NCBI RefSeq assembly: GCF_017562075.2
Contig: NC_054083.1
Span: 17,357,141-17,421,140 of the forward strand
Length of the DNA: 64,000 bases
DNA from: Anopheles merus
Taxonomy: Eukaryota; Arthropoda; Insecta; Diptera; Culicidae
Direction: 5' to 3'
Shown here: positions 24,401 through 38,100 of the stretch, in pieces
Numbering within the stretch: the stretch's first letter is position 1
Layout of the letters: each line of letters opens with the position of its first letter
The notes under the pieces: model-generated
Databases searched by the model: none
Seen by the model: the letters and a program-made list of their open reading frames with translations, nothing else
What the model was told of the DNA's origin: nothing
Program-made: the position numbers and the translations under genes

Positions 24401-27400
24401 ATACAAACTGCATATAAAGCAAATCGGTAAGGGGGGCGCTCTATACACTTGAAAATATCTATGCTTTCAGGGTTTTTTTTCCATTCACGGATTGAAATGG
24501 ACTCACTTCACTAAGCTCACTTATTCGTGTTTCGTTTAGTCTTTCCGTTCTTAGCGTTCCATACTTTCCTACCCTCGATAGAATATAAATTGACCTATTT
24601 GATGTATAAATAATGATTCCCTAGGTAATATCTTATTCCGCTTCGGTCCATTTTATATGCTTGGAAGTGATTGTGCAGTTCCACAGCGAAGAGGGAACAA
24701 GCAAAATGGAGAGTTCGCTGTGAAATCTACCCTTTTTTTGCAACCGATGGTTTAGCATCCGGTGAGAATTCAATGAATAATTTCATTCTCATGACACTCG
24801 ATCGAAAGGATTCAGTAGAAGGAATGAGAAGAAAACACAGAGCAGTGCAAAATAAAACCGGATCAACCGGAAGCTCCGGACATACGCGACGAAGAATAGG
24901 CCACTGTTGCCACTGTTCGACGGTGGTCCGCAAGGATGGGAGTGCTCCGTAGAGTGAGTTATCGAGGTACTTTTAGTCAATTTCTAGCCGCACGATTTGA
25001 CTAATGGTTGTTCATGAATGTTGTAATCGTGTGTTAGGGCAGCCTGCCTGCTCTACCACCATTTGGTTGTGATAAATATCAACACGGATTCCGTTTGATG
25101 CCAGGTGCTAGGAAGCTGGGTTATTTGTCATAATGATGCTCTGGTGGTAAATATGCTAAAATCCTATCCCAACGCACTCGTATGTCACATATGTGACGGG
25201 AGCTTTGGGGTGTGAAAGTTTAGCCGAAAGACAAATTACAATCGGCATATGTTGTGGTTGTATGTACAATCCAGACGGGCATTTTGCAGTTAAAGTTGTA
25301 CAACAGAGATTTATCAAAAGTGTAATTGATTGTTTTGATTTTTACACCATACATTGTAGGCAGCAGCAACTTCGGTACTTAGTCATTCTCATCTTCTTCT
25401 ATGCTTTGAGTCATGTCGGTTTTGGGAGTCTTTTTTATCACTCAATTGTATAAGTAGTTTTATTCTGGAAAAATAAATCAATGCACAGTTGGCAGACGCT
25501 CTGGTTTTCGTATAGATTGTGTATTTTACTTATTTTGAATGCTTATATGATATTTGATCTATTATGGTGACTATAAATAAAAGGCAGTTCAAGTTCATTA
25601 TTTCATTCATTTTTTCAAGAGAACACTAACATTTGTATGAAATGTTGCTTATATATTGCTACGTTTTTGCTGTGCGAAATCATCTTGAAATCACTACTCA
25701 CAACACTTATTTCAGATTTACTTTGGTAATTAATTTAACTTATTCCACAAGCCTATTTCAAACTGCAACTACTTGAGAATCTCTATATTTCGACTCGTTA
25801 CTGTAAATTCACTTCAAATAAACTTCTGCAGCCAATTTGTCTTGCACAGCAGTCGAGTTTTGAGCACTAACGAAAAGTTTAGCGGTTTGATCGAGACCGC
25901 ACGATAAAACTGTGACTGCAGTTATGATTGAATGGTACAATTTGTCTCTGCTTTATGGGAAAACTTTTGTTAAAGGGAAATTCTCGCCCACGGGGTGCCT
26001 ACATTGCCTTCCTTCGTCCCGCCCGATGTTAACGATACATCAGCAAATGAAAGTGTGACATATGTGTGGGTTAGAAATCCCGGCCTACACCTGCCTTTGC
26101 GCTCGAACAATACCCAACTTGTCATGCGATATCGATGATTTCCGTGATGCTTCTTCCCGGTACGCATATCTTGTTAGCGCTGGTATAAATCTCGAGCAAA
26201 TGTGTATCACACAAGTGAAATGGGGTGGCCTATTGCAGCACCGGAACCCTTCGATGCGCTGTGCCAGATGCCATTACTAACACACCACACATATACACAC
26301 AAACACACCATCAGCATCATGGTTGGCGCTAGCGTGCAAAGTAATCTGTCATGGGAAATTATGACAAATATTGTACGATGATCGCCAGTCAAACGAAGCG
26401 TCGCAGCATGCGGAAAACCCCGAGCGAACCGAAGGGGGGTATGGTCGTATTTTTGCTCCACGCTAGTCGCTGTTCGGACCGGTGGGATGTGATGATGTGC
26501 ACCAACGGCAAGGATTTTGGGTTTGGCATTGGGTATGTGTGAGATTTCAACACTCGATTAGAATTTGTTTGCGAGCCATCAGCTGTACACCCTGTCGCCA
26601 GCGGATGTGGCAAAATGACAGGAATTTTCCTTTTTACAACCATCGGCTTATCTTGCGGTGCAAAATGACATCACCGGATGAAAACTGGATTTCGTATAAT
26701 GTGTCACGGTATCTGGCCTCCTTCCCTTTGCCTGCTTCGGGACCACAGCCACCACCTGGCATGTAATTCTTGCCGACGTGCGAACACGGTCGGTGTTGGT
26801 CCATTGTCAAACTAGACGGCTACTTGTTGACTTCACGCGTTCTTGCCTTGGGGGCAATACATGGAATATTGTGTCATATTTCCAGGCAACGTGTGAGATA
26901 TTTTCAGCACGTGTAAGAATGTGCTATTTTAGTTATGTGTGTAAAATATTGGAAAAACATTTCTATTACAGCAAGATGGTTGTTAATTGACGCACATGTA
27001 CTTGTGTGCTAGTACGCTTACAGTGTGTTATGAGTGTAAATAAGGGGGTTGAATAATTCCATAGCTATTTAAAATCTTAGATTTATAACATATAGCACTG
27101 TTTTATCAAAGATGTAGATGAATGGATGAACACTATGCAATTAATAAAACTTAAGATTGGACTTGTCAAAAGCTCACTCCTTCAGTTAAAAGAAAATAAT
27201 AAAAAAAACTTCATCAAAACTAGCAAAAATTAACTCGTTTTAATGTAACAACAAGAAAACTTTCAATAATAATGAATTCAAACTACACAGTTTATATTCC
27301 ATTTAAAATAGACCAAATAAATTTAAAATAAAATTCCCAACATTTTAGGCATTACATAGAATGCAGATCGAGACATTCCTCGATAAAAATATTATCTTAC

Positions 27401-30400
27401 TTCATATCTTTATCAATTCATTCGGATATTATTTATAAACACATTAAAAACGTTAATCTTTCACGGCGATACATCTATGACTCTCCAATTCTACAGTAAA
27501 ATGTTGGATTACAATCCATAATTCCACCCAAGTTAGCACCGACATCCGTCTGCTACTTCCCAATTTCCGTCACCCGATACGGTCATAACAATTTCGTTAA
27601 TATCTTTCCAACCTTGTCTGCCGGGGAAAAGAACAAGCAGTGAAAAGTCTTGCCAAAAGTTGTGCCGAATGATGATAGCCATAAATATGCCGCCACCGAA
27701 GCGCAATAATGTTGTAGTGGCCGCGAGAAGTTTTTCATTTCCTTTCGCTTACAGCGTACCCCTAAACATGGGCCGACGCGGAAGAGAAGCGCAATGTACA
27801 GAAAATAAACAGAAAATATCCATTTTCCATCGCTTTTAAATCCCACCTGCTGGCATGTTTCTTCGCCGGCTTGGCTATGGTCTTCTGGGAGGTGCGGACC
27901 AGGCTGCTCAGATGACGACCTACCCCCCCTCCAGTGCTGTTAGACGCTGCTTTAGGCTGGTGGTTGACTTTTATTGCTTTTATCTTTGGTGGTATAGAAA
28001 GGAGGAGAACAAAAAAGAAAACAAATACGACAACAGGCGGCAGGGGAATACTCGGACCGAGTGAATGATATTGGCGTCGTGTACTTATCCATGGCGTCAA
28101 GTTTTATTACTTCTCGTGGCGCTTGCTCGTGCGGGAGGATTTCCAACAAGTGGTTGGCATTTATTAGAATGCGACCGGATCAATTTGGATGGGAAATGGG
28201 CGAAAATGGACTATCTGTTGCAGGGGACGGCAAAGTGTTGTTCTTAGCATTTTTTGTTTTGTTTTGTCTTTGACATATGGTCAAAAATGATAAGATTACT
28301 GATAGTAACACAAGGGCAAATGTAATATGAATAGTTTGTTTGTGAATAGTTTATAAAACTGTGTAATATAATGATGATTATCTGCTAATGGATACTGACA
28401 TTAAAATTATACCAACAGTTGATTTAAATGAGTAAAAAAATATGTTTTAATATGTTAAATTTAATTGTTATCCATATTCAAGAGTAAATTCATATTATGA
28501 ATATTTCAATGAGCATATGGGAATCAAATGCAGTTCTTATAACTGGTCGGACTTCAAAGATTTTAATTCTAGAGAGTAATATTTCTTGAAACAAGACTTA
28601 TTTCCAAATTATAACTGTTAATGAAATACTCCTTGTTTCAATTACTAAAGCGCAATAGCGTCAATAACAACTAGCGATTATTGTTGGTTTACTTTATGAC
28701 ACCGTGTAAATCTTGCTGTTACTAAGGATAATAATAGAACCGTTGGTTTATGTTTCAGTTTTTCCTTCCAGACGACACCAACATCCCTGGAGGGAGGCTT
28801 AGCGTGCATGACTAACTAAAACCTAAGTAAACCACCTCGTTTCTTGGTTGAAAGGTGGGCTGCAAGAAAAAGTCAACCCAAATGTCTTTCGCCAGCAACA
28901 GTGTCCTACGACCAAAAGTCAAGGGTATGGCTTTATGACTACGAAATTGCAAAACAATGTTGACGCTGAATTGCAACGGAGAATGCCCATTGCTGTGGAA
29001 AGGAAAGCGTTGGGTCTTCCGGATGCCCTCAGGATATTTGGGCCTGAGACTTGGTAGCGTAAGATGAACTGAAAGCCTCCGTATGGAACCGGTGGAAGTA
29101 ACGTTCACTTGCAGCCGCTAAAGCTAGATTAAAGCTTTCTTGCTGTACGTTATAACAATTGAATGTCCTGTAGAGAATTCTAATGCGATCCTCTTGAGGG
29201 TTTCGCGGTCAACGGGAACGGTCGCAAGAGTAGTCCCGTAAGTAGCGGATTATTCACACTCTTTGGTTAGAGGAACTGAAGAAAAACAAGCACAGAAATT
29301 GAGCCGTTGGCAGTAGTCGTTGGATTGGTAGCGGATACAAAGACAACATTTAAAGGTATGACTGACAACTGAAATAACAATAATTTTAAGAGGCCAGTTG
29401 TTTCAAACATTTTTGGAACTTAAAACCACTAAAATTCGTACTGTAAAACAGACTTAAACATGTGCTATCATTTTTTTCTCTGTGTACTTTTATGGCTTCA
29501 GAGAGCTACAAGCAGTTGATCATATTTTGACTAATTTAATTACATTTTCCTGTGACTAGCTAGATGAGATCCAACGCTCTGATGTTGCATTAAAATGGAC
29601 AGATTAAAATATGCTATAGACAGTGGCATAGACGACGAGCATAATATTTGTATCAAAAATAAAGTCCTCCATTATCATGAAGTTCATCGCAAGGCTAATA
29701 TTTCACTTCATTTTTAATGGTTCCCTAGATTGAGTAAAGATTACGGCTTCCAAGGATTCCCGGGATCAAACATAAAGAGCGACCAAAAGTAACCCAAACT
29801 TTCCCTGGCTACCTTCTCCTAAATGAGGTAAATGGATTTTCACCGTTTTGCTAACGCACAAAACCCCTCGGAGTGCAATTCGTCAGATTTCATACCGACC
29901 GACGGTACAACGATTGCTTAAAAAGCTGATGATACAAACATCAGTTATCCCGAGTAACATCCACATCATCATCATCATCATCGGCGTGGTTGCCCATAAG
30001 AATCATTACTTTCACAATTTTCTTGAGCAGTGGCCATGCTCACGGTGCATTTGGGATCAGGAATCATTCCCATCATTCCCATTTCGAAGGTAAATTGACA
30101 TAACCTTTTTGGGGATGTAGCTACGCTTTTCGGCGCTATTGCAGAATCCTATTCCTCGGCGTATGGATAACGGTCATGGTGTTGTGAAGAGTGTCTTTTT
30201 TTGGGTTTTTGTTCAACCAACTTGTATGAACGTCTATAAAAACTAATACACCGTCAGACCATAAGACGACGACTGCATGACCGAGACCACATTGTTCAGT
30301 GCCTATCTTTTCATCTTCTGCCCGGTTGGTTCTGGTTTTTATTTTTATGTATTTTTTCCTTATTTACTGTACGCTATTTAAGGTCACGTGCGCTTAAAAA

Positions 30401-33400
30401 CGACATTAAAGAAAGATTCTCGACCAAAAATATGATGCTGCCTGGAATAGTATGTTTTTTTTTGCATATATGAGCAAAAGCGAAATGAAAAGAGTCCAGG
30501 TTCAATTACACAAATTTAGATGAGATTGGGTCATACACGTGGCAGTCGTGACAGCAAATACCAAAAAGATGAAAAAAATGATGTATTTTGATGTTTGGTT
30601 TTCATTACTCGCTGTGCGAGGAGAAGCTGATGAAAATGAGCAGCTGTCTGTAAGTGGATTTGTAAAAAAAATAATGACATCGCTGACGGAGTTGTTTTAG
30701 GACGAGAGAGGTTCGCCTAACTGTCGTATCTTTTACTCTGGGTTTAGATACGCAAGCAATTTACAAGTTGTGTTTGCTTGTTGAAATGCAATACGACCGA
30801 ACCGGCCGAGCATAGTTCACTATAAACTAGATAATACACCTTAACGACTCATCCAAAAACCCACCTCACCGAGTTATGTTAAATGGGATTAAGCTCTTAA
30901 GATTAATTATCGTTTGATTAACTTTTCTGCTTCCTGCATCTCTTAGTTTTGCTGCAAACAAACTCACTCACTTCATAAAAGATTCAACCCACACTGGCGT
31001 AGCTATTGCGCGTTTTCTTTCCGATGGGATGTAATTCGATATTGCCCCTGCTGAAGCTTTGATTAATTGGATATTTATGCCGCTAGCGATGGGTTGCGGA
31101 AACCGAACTACAACAATTGATCGAAGATTACCAGATCACCTACCACGGTTAGCGATTGGTGAGCCGAGGCGATGGTTGGCAGTTGGGGGAGGGGGGGGGT
31201 AAATGCAAATGAAACGCAAAACAATTAATTTGCGAGATCGTGAGGGAACCGGATGGTCTAGGGGCACAGGGCGGGAGGAATTTATTTTTCTCTACGGTTA
31301 ATTGATTGGTTCTTGTTTTCAAGCTTTCGGCGAAGCAGATTGACTGCCAACAATACGAATTTTGGAGAGGCTGTTGGCAAAATGGACAGGTAAATAGGAG
31401 CAGGAGAAGCTTTTGAAATGAATTAATAAACCGAATTGGAGGGGAGAATCGTTGTGTTTTAAGAACAATCATAGAATATGGAAGCCAAATATTGAACTCG
31501 TGATAACTAATAATTTGATTTCAGCGAAACACTCGTACCTTATTTCCGTTTGAGAAACGAATGTAGTCGTAAGGCCTTATTCCCGTTTGCTGGTTCATGT
31601 GAAATGACATTCTGTACTAAAAGCAGAAAGGTTTCACGTGAAATAGCTCCATTCGAAAGAATTGAACTATTTAGCCGTGGTAAACATTTTTATCCACCCA
31701 CAGCGGCCAATTTCGATTTGCTGTTGCGGTTACGATGACCTATTCTCGTCACAGTTTGCACACTATCCAAATCAAATACGAAGCAACAACATTGGCAAAC
31801 CACCAAACCTCCAAATCTATTACGATTCCTTCACTTCAAATGCCACGGAAAACTTAGCCGCCCTCGTAGTCGACGGCGATGCGAGAGAGGAACGAGTTCG
31901 CCCAAAACATGACAGCACCTGCCAAAACCAATTGTATGGTAATATGGGTGAGAGAAAGAGAGAAAGAAAGAGAGATGAGAGAGAGAGAAAAGAAGTATAT
32001 AGACGAGGAGAAACCGTGGGTTTTCCGCGACCCCCGAGCTGATGAACGGAACTAATACACTTTGATTTTACCGGTTCGTTAGTAATTGTTTAGTTAAAAG
32101 TTTTCCCATTTTCTGAGGGATTTCTAGGGCGCCAGTCTCGTGCGATTGTTGCTATTGTGCCCGATTTGCTGTGCCGGTAACGGTTGTGAACACCTTTTGT
32201 GCCCGTCTTGCCCGTCAGGTTTGCCGGTCCGAGGGGAAACCCTACCCACGGATGTGCGGAGGCTGAATGGTGGCAAATTTTAGTCAGTCAGTCGGGGAGC
32301 TATAAGTTTTAATTGACTTTACCGAGCCGTTGGCCGTTACCGTTTAGCATTTCGCGTCTCCCGCGTTTTTTTGTTTTTGTTTGTATGCCAGGTAGCGCAC
32401 TATTGGCGGTGATGTGCGGCTGCCCTTGCTGGTGGTGGTCATCCTTATTTGGTGTGCTTGTAGGCAGCAACAACAGCAAAGAATATGACAGTACGCCCGG
32501 AGCGTGAGCCATGCAATGCAGCAATATTTTGCATTAAAAAATTGGGACAAAGTTACTGCCACTGGGATGGGGTCGAAGCAGTAACGTACCTGCTCCCTTA
32601 ATGCACTTTTGCAACATCACTACAACGTCTAGCGGGCTTCGAATGGAGATATTGTTTCTTCGTAAAGTTAGTTCCTGCGATGGTGTGAGTCGAGAGAGGG
32701 TGGGGTGTAATTGTATTGTAGCGCCACAGAGTACAGAAAAATAGGAGATGACAAAGTTACGGTAAACTTTGCCTGCAGCAGATATTGTCACTCGAAGGTA
32801 CTGAGTTGGCTAATTTAAGCTTCATTTTGTTGTGATAATTTAGCAATGCAATTATGCTGTCAGGAAAATGTTGCTGCATTGTTAATAATTAGCAATAGCT
32901 TTAAACTTTGCAGTGGTCGAGGGACACAAGTAATATTTAATTACAAGACTGGCTTATGCTATCTGCCAAATTCCATTTCTGTAGTGTAGCTACGGCAACA
33001 TGTAGAAATTATCTGTGATTAGTTCATTACAATAAGGGCTTGTTACGTTCAAAAGTCGTGTAATTTGTAATTCGAATATTGGCGGTGGAAGTACTAACCA
33101 TGCTTGAGGAAAACTAAGCTAAGCTGCGCCGTTGCGTAGCGGACGAAAAAATCCATTCCAGACGAAACGGGCGACCTAGCCCGTAAAGTCTTTTTAGGCC
33201 GTCCACAAGGACAGTGGAGAAGTGGTAGGCCCAAACTCAGAGGCAAGAAGGGGTGAGGGGTTTCAGACACTCTTGAGGCAGGCCAAGACGACAAAGCGGT
33301 TGCAGCTCCGGATAAGTAAGTAAGTAGTAAAAATCATAAAGACGATGAAATAATGAATAATTTTAACATTATATTTACCAGTTTAACTCATAAGAATGAC

Positions 33401-35148
33401 CAAGTGTTTGCTTTGCTGATGTCAGTAAGCTCAATTACGCTTTTTAACACCGTGCGGGAGTGTGGTTCATCAGTACGTTAAAATCACACGTTCAGAAATT
33501 GTGCCTTACACAAATTCTATCTGTTCAATCTAACGACCCACAATTCAGACAATTAATACATTTTTCTCAAAAATACATCTTGTGAGATATTGTTGTCCTC
33601 TTCTGAATCGCGACCGACATAAGTGTTTTTAATACGAACAATTTGAGCTACAGGAAACTCTCTTCGAAACCCTAGGAAGATAAACGAAAGATGAAATAGA
33701 ACATAAATGCTTTCTTTTAACAACATGAACCGCATTCTATAGTTGTTTCCATGTGAATGATATTTCTTACCAGCAAGTCTACTAAAACAAAAAAAAGCTT
33801 TCGACATCTGTAACTGGCAGCGGGTATATTTAACACAACTATTACACCGTCACTGCCAAACACAAGAGAAACCTTACTACATATTCCACGGGTTGCAAAA
33901 AGAAAATTCTTTTTTTGGCACAAAAATTGGTTCGGTTGTGAAGTTTTCCAATTTCAAACCAAACACTATTGATTGGTAATAAAAAATGGAACAGAAATTC
34001 AGTCAGCCAACGAATGAGCTGGTTCCGATTAAACTTTGAAAATAAAGAAAAATAGAGATAGATAAAGCAAGAGTTACAGCCAACGAGCAGGGATACCCTT
34101 GGGATATTTCCATTTCATTTCGAGTTCTACAGAAAAGTGTTCTTTTGCCACCGGTGAGCCAGTGTCAGGTGAAACCCGAACAGCAAAGGAGTAAAATGCT
34201 AAGCTCACTCTTTTCCTGGGGGCTAACAAAAAAAAATGAACCAACGAAACGAGGGCCGATGATGCTGATGATGACGACGGTTTAACCTGTGGTTTTTGAC
34301 TTGCGAGCTTTCTTCGTGCATAAGTGCGATTGAAGAAGGTCGCTTCTCAGCCCCATCGCTGCAACGCTTCTGGGCGAGGATGAGGATTTCCGCCGGCACG
34401 TTCTGCTTTTGGTAAAATGTTATTGAATTGGCTCATGTCTTTATTTTTTCTTCCGTTCCGACCGCGTATCGATTGGGATCGACACAGCTTCAATGTGTTC
34501 AAAGCCAAATCGCCGTACAGCCAAAGCCCGGAACAAATCGAAATCAAAAAAGCTTTTCGCAGTGCGAAATGCTCTTTGCCTTTGCCGCGGTTTGTATACC
34601 TGTTTGTGGTTTATTGTTTTCAGTCGCGCCGCAAAGCAAGAAGGAAAGCAAGGGCCGCGTCAAAGGCGGACGCATGCCAAAGATGGCAATTTAATTAGCT
34701 ACAGCGAAATGCGATCAGGCACGCAAGCAGTCACACAACTGTGATGCTGTCCTGGCAGAAACGCTTCAAAGCAGCACAAACACACCGTTGCCACGAGTTG
34801 TTCGTGTTGTTCGGTGACTGTGTGTCTGCTGTCTACGGATGCTGTGTGGCGGGTTTATATTTCTTCCGAGGAATTTCTGGCCACTGACGAATGGACTGCT
34901 GGTACGGTTAAGAAGTTCGTGCATAAAACCACACACCGCCACGAACACTTGCTCACCAGGCATGGCTCCAGGGAGGCAAGGTGGAGGCGTGATGAATGGT
35001 AAATTGTTAATCTTCCACGTTTGGCTTTTTCCAGGATGGGACCAACCAAGGAGAAACCCAGGAGGTGGAATGATGTTTGTGCCGTTTCGGTTTTCCACCA
35101 CCAGTAACCACCGACGGGGTAGCATAAATCAGGCCTTCTTTCTCGATC

Positions 35149-35198
<50 letters not shown>

Positions 35199-38100
35199 GC
35201 GCGCGCTGAATCGCTTTCGGCACAACCTGTGGCATGTGTCAGGCGACGCCGGAGGTTGCTCGGTACGGGCGGAATGGATTGCCAGGTAAGCCAGCTGACG
35301 GGCTGGTACGGGCATATGGCAAGCTGGAATCAACACAAAAATAGAGTTGTTTTTAGAGGCACGTTTCATTCGGTTTCTTACTTGTCGCGCATGTATGTTT
35401 GCGCCATGTTCCCGCTTCATCGTACACACCGACATACAGGATGGGGCAAAATTCGTCAGAAAAGCCTGCGGACAGAGCACATTGCCCGACAGCTGCCCGA
35501 CGGTTGCCGTCGCTTCAAAGTGCTCACCACACTTTGCGCTTTATTTAGTTAGCTGTTCTTTGTTACTTCTTTTGCGCCAAAAACGCCATTTTCCGCTTTG
35601 CAACGGCAACCCAATCAACGACCAGTAAACATGGTACCCATTCGTACTGGAAAAATTTTTGCACTGTCTGCAGCACGGTAACTTTTACATCAAGCCGCTT
35701 TTTCCGGCACGCGCTACACAATTGTTGATATGTGTGCGGCAGCAGCCATGTTGTCACTTACGGGGCTCCATTTAGTCAAACACAAACACTCCTTCCGTCT
35801 ACAACCAATGGGACATTGGAACGGAAACCAGCGATACGTAGGGTCGTGTGAGCTAATAACAGAGTCTACCTGAATGATGGAGGAAGTTTTGTCTCTGTCC
35901 GCTAGCGCCGCCCAGTGAGTAATAAATCTGTCACTAAGTTTTTTCCGGCCAGTGCTGGAACTTGCAGCGTGCTTTAGGATTACTTTTGCTTGCCGTACTC
36001 GCATGGCGTAGCGACGAGGTGGTAACGGTTCGGTTTGTTGTGACACCCGAAATTGAATTTTCTTGTGGTTAAAACTAGATATTCAGGGCAGTCGGTCCTG
36101 GACCGCCGCAGTAACCGGTACTTTGGGCTTGGTTAGTTATTATTTATTGCTTCATTAAGCGTAATGTAATCACGTGCATTTGTGTGTGCGGGCGACTGGT
36201 GCTTTCCACTTCTGGGACGTATCTGCAGGAAGTCCCTGGCCAGTGAATAGTAAAAAGCTTTTCACTCGAACTCATCATTATTCTATTTGAAGTTTGCTTT
36301 CTATTTGGACGGTATGACGAATTACTCTACCACATTCTTGTCAAGGGCAATCTTTTCCAACGGACACTGACCACTACAAAGCAATTTGGAATATGGATTA
36401 GTGTTACAGGGTTTTTTAACATTAGCTCAGGATGTTACTTCATTTGAGACTATTTAATATCAAAAGTACTCTAACATGAATGGTTTACATTAATCTTTTG
36501 AAGTGATCATTGGACAAACATTCGAGAATTTTGAACAATATATTCCGGTCTTGTGTTTGTTGTATGCAGAAATGAAATAAGACAAAATCATATAAGCTAG
36601 ACAGCGGAAATGGAATGCAGAATGAATGTAGAAATGGAAGTGTTGTGGGCAGTCGAACCGACCCTTGAACTTGTGGTGACAGTTTCGCTGCCATTAGTCG
36701 TCGTTCATGAGTATAATTGCGCAGGCCACTTAGTGTGTGTATATGTGTCTCGCGCTCAGGACGAGAGTGTTTTGTGAACAACCGATCGAACAGGACTCAC
36801 GGAAAGGCATAGTACGGTGGTGTGTGGCAGTGCTGCATAATGTCATGAGCATCACGTTACGGTCATCATCGGAAACAATGAACATATCAGTGATAGCTTG
36901 GTGGTAATTGTTTATACTCAATGAAAGTGCGTCACGACATGCCGAAGTCGATATGAGAATGCTTGAGTCCAACGCGATACTCTGACTTATACAGGGTTTT
37001 CGAGGATTATATAGACATGTTCAGCGAGTTGTAGATTCGTTCAGGCATATAATAGACTCTTTCAGCGAGATATAGAATTGTTCGGAAGTAGGCGTAGACA
37101 TGTTCGGTTATACTGTAGAGCTGTCACTTTCGTACCCCTTGGACTGCAGCTTGGATCATTCTCATCAGGAGGTAAACAAACAGTTTTCGAAAAAATAAGC
37201 TTTTTTCAACTAATTTATGTATTAAACAGCTTGGGTAATGATTATTAACTACTTTTAGGACTTTTAAGAATGAAAAATTGAACCCTGCGGCACAGTGTGT
37301 AAACAAAACAAATGACAGCTCTACAGAATCGCTGAACATGTCTACGCCTACTTCCGAACAATTCTATATCTCGCTGAAAGAGTCTATTATATGCCTGAAC
37401 GAATCTACAACTCGCTGAACATGTCTATATAATCCTCGAAAACCCTGTAAGTTGAGCTTAATGCCGTCACAAACATAATCATGATTATTTGTTGTTCTGT
37501 ACAGTGCTACCAAATATCACTGTTTCAGTCGAGACTAAAACGAAGTGCAAGTCAGTTAACGTACGTAACTGAGATGATCAGAGGTGAAACCCAAACAGTT
37601 GGTGAACCAAACACATACTTGATGACATTTTTTGTAGCATCCAACTCTTGTTCACGAGCTTGGTCATGACATTTTCTCCCTATGATAATCATGATATTCT
37701 TGGGACATGTTTGGCGAGTGGTCTCAAGCATTAAAATGAGCATGCTTTCTCGCTATGTTCGCTTTGATGGTCAGTTGGGTAGAATGATACAGCATAATGC
37801 ATTAGAACGATATAGCAAGAAACCAAGCTCATTTTATTGTTTGGGACCACATCAATGTACCGCATATTTTCCATGACAATCGTAATCTTCTTCTTTTGGC
37901 CCAACAACCGTTGTCGGTCAAGGCCTGCCCATACCACTTGTGGGGTTGGCTTTTACTGACTTTTGGATTACCCCCTATAGCAGTTTTGGATTACTCCCCC
38001 CCCAACCAATTGACAGAAAATATCGCGACCAAGTGATAGACCAAGAGCTGGTTCCAAAAATGTCACCCAGGATGTGATGGTCGCACCAATTTTTTTGAGT

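Noticed and set aside
34839..35552. 237-codon plus-strand frame, the longest in the window
   Set aside because: It crosses the CA/GC microsatellite (poly His-Thr), has no domain or homologue I recognise, and lies inside the kinase intron with equally long antisense frames over the same repeat.
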